Translations under genes and position numbers: made by a program
The notes under the pieces: model-generated
What the model was told of the DNA's origin: nothing
Database searches by the model: none
Seen by the model: only the letters and a program-made list of their open reading frames with translations
Shown: in pieces, positions 53,533-60,858 of the stretch
How the letters are laid out: each line of letters opens with the position of its first letter
How positions within the stretch are numbered: position 1 is the stretch's first letter
NCBI GenBank assembly: GCA_964251665.1
Contig: CAXUKO010000001.1
Span: forward strand, 372,001-436,000
DNA from: JBBQLG01 sp964251665
Lineage (GTDB): Bacteria > Bacteroidota > Bacteroidia > Cytophagales > Spirosomataceae
Reading direction: 5' to 3'
DNA: 64,000 nucleotides

Positions 53533-53539
53533 ACCAAGT

Positions 53540-53758
53540 ATGGCAAAGCAAAATTCAATCGAACAGGATGGTACTATTTTAGAGGCACTTTCTAACGCGA
53601 TGTTTCGAGTTCAGTTGGAAAACAAACACGAAGTAGTAGCACACATATCCGGTAAGATGCGGATGAACTATATCAAAATCTTACCCGGAGATCGTGTAAA
53701 ATTAGAAATGTCGCCTTACGATTTAAGCAAGGCAAGAATTGTGTATCGCTACAAATAA
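53540..53758 (+). CDS. infA: Translation initiation factor IF-1
   Basis: 72 residues, OB-fold. Signature: IEQDGTILEALSNAMFRVQLENKHEVVAHISGKMR (blocks IEQDGTILEAL and VVAHISGKMRMNYI), then DRVKLEMSPYDLSKARIVYRYK. It binds the 30S A site during initiation. Seven bases after map. Confidence 0.97.
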   Translation: MAKQNSIEQDGTILEALSNAMFRVQLENKHEVVAHISGKMRMNYIKILPGDRVKLEMSPYDLSKARIVYRYK

Positions 53759-53770
53759 CGAGTACAGATC

Positions 53771-53887
53771 ATGAAAGTTAAAGCGTCCATCAAGAAGCGC
53801 AGCGAGGACTGTAAATTGATTCGCCGGAAAGGCAAACTTTACGTCATCAACAAGAAGAATCCACGGTACAAACAAAGACAAGGCTAA
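53771..53887 (+). CDS. rpmJ: 50S ribosomal protein L36, zinc-free type
   Basis: 38 residues: MKVKASIKKRSEDCKLIRRK, then GKLYVINKKNPRYKQRQG. Only one of the four zinc ligands of the canonical form (one Cys) is present, so it is the zinc-independent form, consistent with zinc-free S14. Twelve bases after infA and two before rpsM. Confidence 0.95.
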   Translation: MKVKASIKKRSEDCKLIRRKGKLYVINKKNPRYKQRQG

Positions 53888-53889
53888 GC

Positions 53890-54267
53890 ATGGCACGGAT
53901 TGCAGGTGTTGATATCCCGGACAAGAAGCGAGGAGAAATTTCGCTCACATATATCTTCGGTATTGGTCGCAGTACAGCTCAGAAAATTTTGACGGGCGCA
54001 GGTGTTGATCTAAGTAAGAAGGTAAGCGAGTGGAATGACGAAGAATCGAACGCGGTTCGGAACATCATTTCGAATGAGTATAAGGTAGAAGGAGCGCTTA
54101 AGTCTGAAGTGCAACTAAGCATCAAGCGATTGATGGACATTGGTTGTTACCGGGGCTTACGTCACCGGAAGGGGTTACCTCTTCGTGGTCAGCGTACCAA
54201 GAATAACTCCCGTACCCGCAAGGGCAAGCGTAAGACGGTTGCTAATAAGAAGAAAGCAACGAAGTAA
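53890..54267 (+). CDS. rpsM: 30S ribosomal protein S13
   Basis: 125 residues. ARIAGVDIPDKKRGEISLTYIFGIG at the N-terminus, the helix-two-turn-helix RLMDIGCYRGLRHRKGLPLRGQRT, and a Lys/Arg-rich tail (NSRTRKGKRKTVANKKKATK) that touches P-site tRNA. It forms the B1 bridges with the 50S subunit. Confidence 0.98.
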   Translation: MARIAGVDIPDKKRGEISLTYIFGIGRSTAQKILTGAGVDLSKKVSEWNDEESNAVRNIISNEYKVEGALKSEVQLSIKRLMDIGCYRGLRHRKGLPLRGQRTKNNSRTRKGKRKTVANKKKATK

Positions 54268-54340
54268 CAGTTTGTAGCTTTATAGTTTGGGACTTGAACA
54301 GGTACAGACTATAAGCCGCAGACCCAAGAACCAATAGAAA
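54268..54340. repeat. Intergenic imperfect inverted repeat (rpsM-rpsK)
   Basis: GTTTGTAGCTTTATAGTTTG near 54270-54289 is partly complementary to CAGACTATAAG near 54306-54316. It resembles the GTTTGT/TAGTTT-rich hairpins at 56531-56594 and 59971-60009. Confidence 0.45.
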
Positions 54341-54736
54341 ATGGCTCAGGCAAAACGCAAAGACAAAGCAAAAAAAAGAGTAGTGGTCGTTGAACCTGTC
54401 GGACAGGTTCACATCAAAGCTACTTTTAACAACATTATCATCTCGGTGACGAACATGAACGGTCAGGTGATCTCATGGGCGTCGGCTGGTAAGATGGGCT
54501 TCCGTGGTTCTAAAAAGAACACACCCTATGCTGCCCAGACAGCTGCTCAGAACTGCGCTCAAGTTGCGCACGACCTGGGGATGCGTAAAGCAGAAGTATT
54601 TGTAAAAGGACCGGGGTCAGGACGTGAGTCGGCGATCCGTACTATTCAAAATACTGGTATCGAAGTTACCACAATTCGCGACATTACCCCAATGCCCCAT
54701 AACGGTTGCCGCCCGCCAAAGCGCCGTCGTGTATAA
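54341..54736 (+). CDS. rpsK: 30S ribosomal protein S11
   Basis: 131 residues. HIKATFNNIIISVTNMNGQVISW-type core (as HIKATFNNIIISVT and WASAGKMGFRGSKKNTPYAAQ), GPGSGRESAIRTIQNTGIEV, and the HNGCRPPKRRRV end. Platform protein near the E-site codon. Followed by a 99-base gap before rpsD. Confidence 0.98.
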   Translation: MAQAKRKDKAKKRVVVVEPVGQVHIKATFNNIIISVTNMNGQVISWASAGKMGFRGSKKNTPYAAQTAAQNCAQVAHDLGMRKAEVFVKGPGSGRESAIRTIQNTGIEVTTIRDITPMPHNGCRPPKRRRV

Positions 54737-54835
54737 TAATTTGGCCTTTTGTTACGATTACTCGTGGCACTGAATACGAATAGGCGACATTAGGTTGTGT
54801 CTGTTCATTTGCAAACTTTATTCATCCAATCTTAC

Positions 54836-55441
54836 ATGGCACGTTACACTGGCCCAAGAGCCAAAATTTCGCGCAAGTTCGGGGAAGCAATCTTCGGACC
54901 GCAAAAAGCAGTTACCAAAAAGAACTATCCTCCTGGCATGCACGGCCGCGGCCGTAAGCGTAAACAATCAGAATACGCAGTGCAGTTGCTGGAGAAGCAG
55001 AAAGTAAAATATATCTACGGTATCCTCGAACGTCAGTTTAGCAACCTGTTCCAACGGGCGGCTGTTAAAGAAGGTATCACCGGCGAGAACCTCCTGAAAT
55101 TTTGCGAAGCGCGGTTAGACAATTCTGTCTATCGCATGGGTATTGCTCCTACCCGTCGGGCTGCCCGGCAGTTAGTATCGCACAAGCATATTACGGTTGA
55201 TGGCGAAGTGGTCAACATTGCTTCGTACTCTATAAAACCTGGTCAGGTAATTGGCGTTCGGGAGAAATCAAAATCACTCGAAGCTATTACAACCAGCCTC
55301 TCAGCTCGTAGCGCAAAGCGATACAATTGGCTGGAGTGGGATGGTCAGCAGATGGTAGGTAAATTTATTAGCTACCCTGAGCGTGATCAAATTCCGGAAA
55401 ATATCAACGAGCAGTTAATCGTCGAATTGTATTCGAAATAA
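54836..55441 (+). CDS. rpsD: 30S ribosomal protein S4
   Basis: 201 residues from ATG 54836 (MARYTGPRAKISRKFGEAIFG). A longer in-frame start (TTG/GTG region, 54797) gives a non-conserved leader. Features: PGMHGRGRKRKQSEYAVQLLEKQK, YRMGIAPTRRAARQLVSHKHI (S4 domain), and the end QLIVELYSK. A primary 16S rRNA binder; in E. coli the repressor of the alpha operon. Confidence 0.97.
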   Translation: MARYTGPRAKISRKFGEAIFGPQKAVTKKNYPPGMHGRGRKRKQSEYAVQLLEKQKVKYIYGILERQFSNLFQRAAVKEGITGENLLKFCEARLDNSVYRMGIAPTRRAARQLVSHKHITVDGEVVNIASYSIKPGQVIGVREKSKSLEAITTSLSARSAKRYNWLEWDGQQMVGKFISYPERDQIPENINEQLIVELYSK

Positions 55442-55447
55442 TTGGAT

Positions 55448-55476
55448 GGCAGAACGTACACGTTCTGCCGTCTTTT
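55448..55476 (+). terminator. Attenuator-like hairpin between rpsD and rpoA
   Basis: GGCAGAACG (55448-55456) pairs with CGTTCTGCC (55461-55469), then GTCTTTTG. The stem is strong, the T run modest, so partial termination or mRNA end protection is possible. Confidence 0.55.
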
Positions 55477-55534
55477 GCATATAGCTTGTGAATTCACTCC
55501 ATAGGCAGCTAACTGCTATAAAATAGGAAAAAGT

Positions 55535-56524
55535 ATGTCATTATTAGCTTTTCAAATGCCCGACAAAGTCGTAATGGAGAAAGCCGACGACTTTCACGGG
55601 GTGTTTGAGTTTAAGCCTCTTGAGAAAGGATACGGCGTTACGATTGGCAACGCGCTTCGGCGTATTCTGTTATCTTCACTGGAAGGGTACGCTATTACAA
55701 GCGTAAAATTTCCAGGTGTGCTGCACGAGTTTTCATCGATTGAAGGTGTCGTTGAAGACGTTACTGAAATAATTCTGAACCTGAAAATGGTTCGGTTTAA
55801 GCGAATTTCAGATGTAGCTGACAATAAAATTACGGTCAATATTAAGAATCAGTCGGTTCTGAAGGCGGGTGACATTTCTAAGTTTTCGGCAGCTTTCGAG
55901 GTGTTGAATCCTGAGTTGGTAATCTGCCATATTGATGATACCCGTGACCTTGAGATGGAAATTTTTCTTGAGAAGGGGCGGGGATATGTACCCGCAGATG
56001 AACCTCGCGCTAATGAATTACCATTTGGCCACATTCCGATTGACGCAATTTATACGCCGATCAAGAATGTAAAATATAGCGTTGAGAACACCCGGGTTGA
56101 GCAGAAAACTGACTACGAGCGATTGCTGTTAGACATCGAGACGGATGGTTCTATCCATCCCGAAGAGGCACTGAAAGGTGCCGCTCACATTCTGATTCAA
56201 CACTTCATGCTTTTCTCTGATCAGACGATGACGTTTGAAGCTGCCAAGCCAGAAGAAGAAAATGTGGTTGATGAAGAGTTGCTCCACATGCGTAAGTTGC
56301 TCAAGACACCCTTGTCGGACCTTGATTTATCGGTACGGGCTTATAACTGTCTAAAGTCTGCTGATGTCCGCACGTTAGGTGACCTGGTTCGTCTGGAGAT
56401 TTCGGATATGATGAAATTTCGCAACTTTGGTAAAAAGTCACTGACTGAATTAGAGCAGTTAGTAGCCGAAAAAGGCTTGGTATTTGGCATGGACGTGATT
56501 AAGTATCGTTTAGACGAAGATTAA
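55535..56524 (+). CDS. rpoA: DNA-directed RNA polymerase subunit alpha
   Basis: 329 residues. N-terminal domain: GYGVTIGNALRRILLSSLEG is diagnostic for the dimerisation/assembly region. C-terminal domain: TPLSDLDLSVRAYNCLKSADVRTLGDLV, then KFRNFGKKSLTELEQLV, which binds upstream DNA and activators. Normal length; rplQ follows after 75 bases including a hairpin repeat. Confidence 0.98.
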   Translation: MSLLAFQMPDKVVMEKADDFHGVFEFKPLEKGYGVTIGNALRRILLSSLEGYAITSVKFPGVLHEFSSIEGVVEDVTEIILNLKMVRFKRISDVADNKITVNIKNQSVLKAGDISKFSAAFEVLNPELVICHIDDTRDLEMEIFLEKGRGYVPADEPRANELPFGHIPIDAIYTPIKNVKYSVENTRVEQKTDYERLLLDIETDGSIHPEEALKGAAHILIQHFMLFSDQTMTFEAAKPEEENVVDEELLHMRKLLKTPLSDLDLSVRAYNCLKSADVRTLGDLVRLEISDMMKFRNFGKKSLTELEQLVAEKGLVFGMDVIKYRLDED

Positions 56525-56599
56525 GAGAGTTTGTGGTTTATGGTTTGTGGCAGAGACTGCAAACTGAAAATTCAAAAACTACAAACTGTAATTACTACA
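56525..56599. repeat. Intergenic inverted repeat (rpoA-rplQ)
   Basis: AGTTTGTGGTTT (56528-56539) can pair over 12 bp (one G-U) with AAACTACAAACT at about 56577-56588. The TTTGTGGTTTATGGTTTGTGG-like text is typical of the repeats also seen at 54268 and 59971. Confidence 0.5.
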
Positions 56600-57217
56600 A
56601 TGAGACACGGAAAGAAAGATAATCACCTAAGCCGTACGCATTCACATCGGGAAGCGATGTTGTCGAATATGGCCTCTTCGCTGATTTTGCATAAGCGCAT
56701 CGAAACAACGGTGGCAAAAGCAAAGGAACTGCGAAAATTCGTTGAGCCGATTCTAACGCGCTCTAAACAGGATAACAACCTCAATCGCCGAATTACTTTC
56801 CGCGACTTGCAGGATGTAAATACTATGAAGGAATTGTTCGGTGTGGTAGCTGATAAAATTGCTGATCGCCCGGGTGGTTATACCCGTATCATTAAACTGG
56901 GCAACCGGGCTGGTGATAACGCCGAGACTTGCCTGATTGAGTTAGTTGATTTTAACGAAACACTGTTGTCAGCGGTTGAAGAAAAAGCTACTAAAACTCG
57001 TCGGAGCCGTCGTGGTAGTGGTGGCCGGAAAGGCGACGATTTCGCAACGACTGTCGAAGCAACGCCTGTTGCAGACACGACACCGATTGTGGAAGATGTA
57101 GTTGCTGACGATGTAACTGCCGAAACAGAAGCACCGGTAACTGGCGACGTTGAAGCAGACACGACACCGACAGCTACTACTGAAGAGAGTACTGACGACG
57201 AGCCGAAGCAAAGCTAA
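56600..57217 (+). CDS. rplQ: 50S ribosomal protein L17 with acidic C-terminal tail
   Basis: 205 residues from ATG 56600 (MRHGKKDNHLSRTHSHREAM). The L17 core runs to about residue 120 (LILHKRIETTVAKAKELRKFVEPIL; ITFRDLQDVNTMKELF). Residues about 130-145 are basic and then residues 146-205 are acidic and Thr/Ala/Val-rich, with the repeats VADTTPIVED and VEADTTPTATTEES. The normal family length is about 120-130, so the tail adds some 80 residues. L17 lies near the tunnel exit. Last gene of the alpha operon. Confidence 0.96.
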   Translation: MRHGKKDNHLSRTHSHREAMLSNMASSLILHKRIETTVAKAKELRKFVEPILTRSKQDNNLNRRITFRDLQDVNTMKELFGVVADKIADRPGGYTRIIKLGNRAGDNAETCLIELVDFNETLLSAVEEKATKTRRSRRGSGGRKGDDFATTVEATPVADTTPIVEDVVADDVTAETEAPVTGDVEADTTPTATTEESTDDEPKQS

Positions 57218-57244
57218 TGGCACGAACGATTTAATAAGACGAAG

Positions 57245-57277
57245 GGGTTAGCCTATATAGGGTTAGCCCTTTTTTTT
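57245..57277 (+). terminator. Terminator of the ribosomal protein block
   Basis: GGGTTAGCC (57245-57253) pairs with GGTTAGCCC (57261-57269) with two wobbles, followed by eight T. It ends the 15-kb run of rplC to rplQ. Confidence 0.8.
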
Positions 57278-57303
57278 AACCTATAATCCCTAAAACAAGT
57301 CAG

Positions 57304-58404
57304 ATGAAACGTCCACAGCAACCGGAGGCTCTGTTGGTATTACAGGATGGTACCGTTTTTAAAGGCTTCGCCCTTGGTCGAACAGGTACAGCCGGTGGTG
57401 AAATTTGTTTTAATACCGGTATGACTGGTTATCAGGAGATTTATACGGACCCTTCCTATTATGGGCAGGTGATTATAAATACAGCGTCGCACATAGGTAA
57501 TTACGGAGTACAATTACACAATGAGGAAGAATCGGGGGGAATAAAGATTCGGGGAATGGTCTGCAATTTCTTTTCTCAGATACACTCCCGACATACAGCC
57601 GACGAGTCGTTGCAAACGTATTTTGAGCAGGCTAATATTGTTGGGATTCATGGCGTCGATACGCGGCAACTGGTACGATACATTCGGGATAAAGGCGTCA
57701 TGAATTGCATTATCTCATCCGAAATTCTCGATCCTGAGCAGCTTATAGCCAAATTAAAACAGGTGCCGGATATGGAAGGGCTGGAACTATCATCAGAGGT
57801 ATGTACACAGCAGACCTATGAACTGGGACTTGAGACTGGTGAGTTTAAAGTAGCGGTGCTGGATTTAGGTGTTAAGAAGAGTATCCTGAAAAATCTTACC
57901 GATCGTGGAGCTTATTGCAAGGTTTTTCCGGCCAAAGCCTCTTTTGCGGAAATAGCCGACTTTAATCCCGATGGCTATTTTATTGCTAACGGACCGGGCG
58001 ACCCGGCAGCTATGCCGTATGCTGTGGAAACAGTGAAGCAGGCGCTCGAAACCGAAAAACCCCTGTTTGGTATTTGCCTGGGCCATCAGATTTTATCGTT
58101 AGCCAGCGGAATATCGACTTATAAAATGCATAACGGCCACCGTGGGTTAAATCACCCGGTAAAAAATCTTATAACCGGCCATTGCGAAGTAACGTCACAG
58201 AATCACGGGTTTGCCGTAAAAGCCGACGAAATTCAGGATCACCCCAATGTGGAGATTACCCATTTGAACCTGAATGACAGTACAATCGAAGGCATTCGGC
58301 GAAAAGACAAGCCAGCTTTCTCGGTGCAATACCACCCTGAAGCCTCGCCGGGCCCCCATGACTCGCGCTATCTTTTCGATCAGTTCGTGAAACTGATCAA
58401 ATAA
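57304..58404 (+). CDS. carA: Carbamoyl-phosphate synthase small subunit
   Basis: 366 residues. N-terminal small-chain domain: LQDGTVFKGFALGRTG and GEICFNTGMTGYQEIYTDPSY. C-terminal class I glutamine amidotransferase: nucleophile C258 in FGICLGHQIL, His344 and Glu346 in QYHPEASPGPHD. It supplies ammonia to the large subunit (carB, not in this window) for carbamoyl phosphate, used for arginine and pyrimidines. Its stop codon is inside the left arm of a 20-bp terminator. Confidence 0.97.
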   Translation: MKRPQQPEALLVLQDGTVFKGFALGRTGTAGGEICFNTGMTGYQEIYTDPSYYGQVIINTASHIGNYGVQLHNEEESGGIKIRGMVCNFFSQIHSRHTADESLQTYFEQANIVGIHGVDTRQLVRYIRDKGVMNCIISSEILDPEQLIAKLKQVPDMEGLELSSEVCTQQTYELGLETGEFKVAVLDLGVKKSILKNLTDRGAYCKVFPAKASFAEIADFNPDGYFIANGPGDPAAMPYAVETVKQALETEKPLFGICLGHQILSLASGISTYKMHNGHRGLNHPVKNLITGHCEVTSQNHGFAVKADEIQDHPNVEITHLNLNDSTIEGIRRKDKPAFSVQYHPEASPGPHDSRYLFDQFVKLIK

Positions 58405-58446
58405 CAACAAGGCCCACCCTACTTACAGGGTGGGCCTTGTTGTTAT
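58401..58446 (+). terminator. Terminator with 20-bp perfect stem after carA
   Basis: Bases 58401-58420 and 58427-58446 are exact reverse complements; loop ACTTAC. GC-rich core GGCCCACCCT. The carA stop codon lies in the left arm. The A/T ends (AACAACAA and TTGTTGTT) would work in both directions. Confidence 0.88.
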
Positions 58447-58690
58447 TTGACTCAAGGAGATAAGTGCTAACCACTAAATTGTTGCTGGTCAATAAGAAGG
58501 CTAACTTCACTACAGGTCCGTAAACGCGCTTTCGCCCGACAATCACTAAAAAATCGCTTACTTTGTGTGGTAGAACTAAGCACTTATAGCTTATTCTACA
58601 ACTTATTACCAATAAAGTACAAATGATATTTGGCTACCCTATAAAAGTGCCAGCCTACGTGTCCCAAACCAATAATTTTATTCAGACGCA
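58447..58690. other. Spacer between carA and eno
   Basis: 244 bases with no coding signal I can support. There is a TTACTTTGTG near 58558-58567 that resembles the -7 promoter element with one base missing, and a distant inverted pair TAAGTGCT (58461) / AGCACTTA (58579). Neither is convincing; the eno promoter is probably in this stretch. Confidence 0.4.
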
Positions 58691-59968
58691 ATGAGTACCA
58701 TTCAAAGCATTCATGCCAGACAGATTCTGGATTCGCGGGGTAACCCAACTGTTGAAGTAGATGTGCGGACAGAACACGGTTATTTAGGCCGTGCAGCCGT
58801 GCCATCGGGCGCATCAACAGGGACACACGAGGCTGTAGAATTGCGCGACGATGACGCAAACGTTTATGTGGGTAAAGGCGTGCTTAAAGCCGTCTCCAAC
58901 GTTAATGAGTTGATTTTTCCGGAACTGGTTGGCCTGTCGGTATTTGAGCAGGGTATGATTGATAAAATCATGCTGGAACTGGATGGGACACCAAACAAAG
59001 GGCGGTTGGGTGCCAATGCTATTTTGGGCGTATCACTGGCTATCTCGAAAGCCGCAGCTCAGGAAGCGGGCCTGCCGTTGTATCGTTACATCGGCGGTGT
59101 CAACGCGAACACGTTGCCGGTACCGATGATGAACATCCTGAATGGTGGCTCACATGCCGATAACTCAATCGACTTTCAGGAATTTATGGTTATGCCTGCC
59201 AACGCTCCGAGTTTTTCAGAAGCGCTGCGAATGGGTGTAGAAGTTTTCCATACGTTGAAAAAAGTGCTGAAGTCGCAGGGGTACTCAACCAACGTTGGCG
59301 ATGAAGGCGGTTTTGCGCCAAACATTAAGTCGAATGAAGAGGCTATTCAGATTGTGATTCAGGCGATTGAAAAAGCTGGCTATCGGCCGGGTGAAGATAT
59401 CTGGATTGCCATGGATGCGGCTTCGTCTGAGTTCTATGATGCTGAAGCCAAACAATATTACTTCAAAAAATCAACCGGTGACCGGCTGACATCGTCAGAG
59501 ATGGCGGGTTACTGGAAAACCTGGGCGGATAAATACCCAATCATGTCGATTGAAGACGGCATGGCCGAAGACGATTGGGCGGGCTGGAAAGAACATACCG
59601 ATTTGCTTGGTAAGCAGATTCAGTTGGTGGGTGATGACCTGTTCGTAACCAACGTAACGCGGGTACAGCAGGGTATTAATGACGGAATTGCCAACGCCGT
59701 ACTCGTAAAGGTGAATCAGATTGGTTCGCTGACCGAAACGATTGACACGGTTAACCTGGCTAAGCGTAATTCCTACAAAAATATCATGTCACACCGGTCG
59801 GGCGAAACTGAAGATTCGACCATTGCTGATCTGGCCGTAGCGCTGAATACCGGGCAAATCAAGACGGGATCGGCTTCGCGTTCGGACCGGATGGCGAAAT
59901 ACAACCAGTTACTTCGTATTGAAGAGGAACTGGGTGAAATGGCCTATTTTCCAGGGTTGAAATTCTAA
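58691..59968 (+). CDS. eno: Enolase
   Basis: 425 residues, normal. Converts 2-phosphoglycerate to phosphoenolpyruvate. N-domain with RQILDSRGNPTVEVDV and VPSGASTGTHEAVELRD; barrel with the Mg-binding Asp/Glu residues around AMDAASSEFYDA, SIEDGMAEDDW and GDDLFVTN, and the catalytic Lys in VLVKVNQIGSLTETI; SHRSGETEDSTIADLAV is the final signature. It starts a four-gene unit with gpmI, which makes its substrate. Confidence 0.98.
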   Translation: MSTIQSIHARQILDSRGNPTVEVDVRTEHGYLGRAAVPSGASTGTHEAVELRDDDANVYVGKGVLKAVSNVNELIFPELVGLSVFEQGMIDKIMLELDGTPNKGRLGANAILGVSLAISKAAAQEAGLPLYRYIGGVNANTLPVPMMNILNGGSHADNSIDFQEFMVMPANAPSFSEALRMGVEVFHTLKKVLKSQGYSTNVGDEGGFAPNIKSNEEAIQIVIQAIEKAGYRPGEDIWIAMDAASSEFYDAEAKQYYFKKSTGDRLTSSEMAGYWKTWADKYPIMSIEDGMAEDDWAGWKEHTDLLGKQIQLVGDDLFVTNVTRVQQGINDGIANAVLVKVNQIGSLTETIDTVNLAKRNSYKNIMSHRSGETEDSTIADLAVALNTGQIKTGSASRSDRMAKYNQLLRIEEELGEMAYFPGLKF

Positions 59969-59970
59969 AG

Positions 59971-60009
59971 AACTTTGTAGTTCGTGGTTGAAGCCACGAA
60001 CTACAAAGT
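59971..60009. repeat. Intergenic hairpin repeat (eno-divIC)
   Basis: ACTTTGTAGTTCGTGG (59972-59987) pairs perfectly with CCACGAACTACAAAGT (59994-60009), 16 bp, loop TTGAAG. It starts two bases after the eno stop and ends ten bases before the next ATG. Related in sequence to the repeats at 54268 and 56525. Confidence 0.7.
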
Positions 60010-60019
60010 ACAAACTGCT

Positions 60020-60331
60020 ATGCTCCAGCGACTGCTTCGATACGGCCGAAACTTTTACGTAGCCACCGGGCTGGGGTTATTACTGTGGATGCTGTTTTTC
60101 GATGCGAATGACCTGGTTTCTCAGTTTCGTAACTGGTGGAAACTGCGCGAACTGGAAGCGGAGCGGTCTTTCTACGCGGAGAACATTAAAACGCTGAAGG
60201 TGCAGCAGCGTGAGGTACTGGGCAGTAACCAGCTTCGGGAGAAATACGCCCGCGAACGGTACCTGATGAAGAAGCCGACCGAAGACGTTTTTGTCATTGT
60301 TGATGAACACGGTGAACCGTTAGAAAAATAG
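60020..60331 (+). CDS. FtsB/DivIC-family septum formation initiator
   Basis: 103 residues from ATG 60020 (MLQRLLRYGRNFYVATG). A longer in-frame start lies in the repeat and is rejected. One membrane span (VATGLGLLLWMLFF) followed by a coiled coil (RNWWKLRELEAERSFYAENI, then QREVLGSNQLREKYARERYLMKKPTEDVFVIVDE split as blocks), the FtsB/DivIC architecture. These proteins bridge FtsL and FtsQ at the division site. Its stop overlaps the next start by one base. Whether it is FtsB or DivIC cannot be told from length alone. Confidence 0.88.
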   Translation: MLQRLLRYGRNFYVATGLGLLLWMLFFDANDLVSQFRNWWKLRELEAERSFYAENIKTLKVQQREVLGSNQLREKYARERYLMKKPTEDVFVIVDEHGEPLEK

Positions 60332-60858
60332 TGATCAGTGTACTATTCGTCTGTCTGGGCAATATTTGCCGGTCGCCGGTGGCAGAAGGCGTATTTCGCA
60401 CTTTGGTGCAGGAACAGGGCCTGACAGAACAAATCCAGTGCGATTCGGCCGGTACAGCATCTTATCATATTGGTGAACTGGCCGACCGCCGAACCCGAGA
60501 AAATGCCCTTGAGCATGGCCTGACGCTTACCCACCGTGCCCGGCGCATGACGGGTGAAGACCTGGCTCAATTCACCTATTTTGTGGCAATGGACGAGCAG
60601 AATTACGAAGCCGTTCTTAAACTAAGTCGCCGGAGCGTTGGGGTTATTAATGACGATAACTTCTTTCTGCTCCGCGAATTCGACCCCGCTGTAAATGATC
60701 AGCCTAACGTGCCGGACCCGTACTACGAAGATGCGGCTGCTTTCGAGGACGTGTATCAAATCATACTCCGCTGTTGCCGTCAGCTTCTGATTTATCTGGC
60801 TCAACAGCATTCTCTTACTCTGGCGTTTCCCTCGCCATCAACCGAAACACAACTGTGA
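60331..60858 (+). CDS. Low-molecular-weight protein tyrosine phosphatase
   Basis: 175 residues from GTG 60331. The catalytic loop is complete: CLGNICRSP (Cys8, Arg14), and the general acid lies in VPDPYYED. The middle segment ADRRTRENALEHGLTL is typical. Removes phosphate from Tyr or small acyl-like substrates. Slightly longer than the family norm (about 150-160) by a polar C-terminus. It overlaps divIC by one base and gpmI by four. Confidence 0.93.
   Translation: MISVLFVCLGNICRSPVAEGVFRTLVQEQGLTEQIQCDSAGTASYHIGELADRRTRENALEHGLTLTHRARRMTGEDLAQFTYFVAMDEQNYEAVLKLSRRSVGVINDDNFFLLREFDPAVNDQPNVPDPYYEDAAAFEDVYQIILRCCRQLLIYLAQQHSLTLAFPSPSTETQL

Noticed and set aside
58461..58586. Inverted pair TAAGTGCT / AGCACTTA upstream of eno
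   Set aside because: Eight bases separated by 110 is expected by chance; no other sign of an operator.
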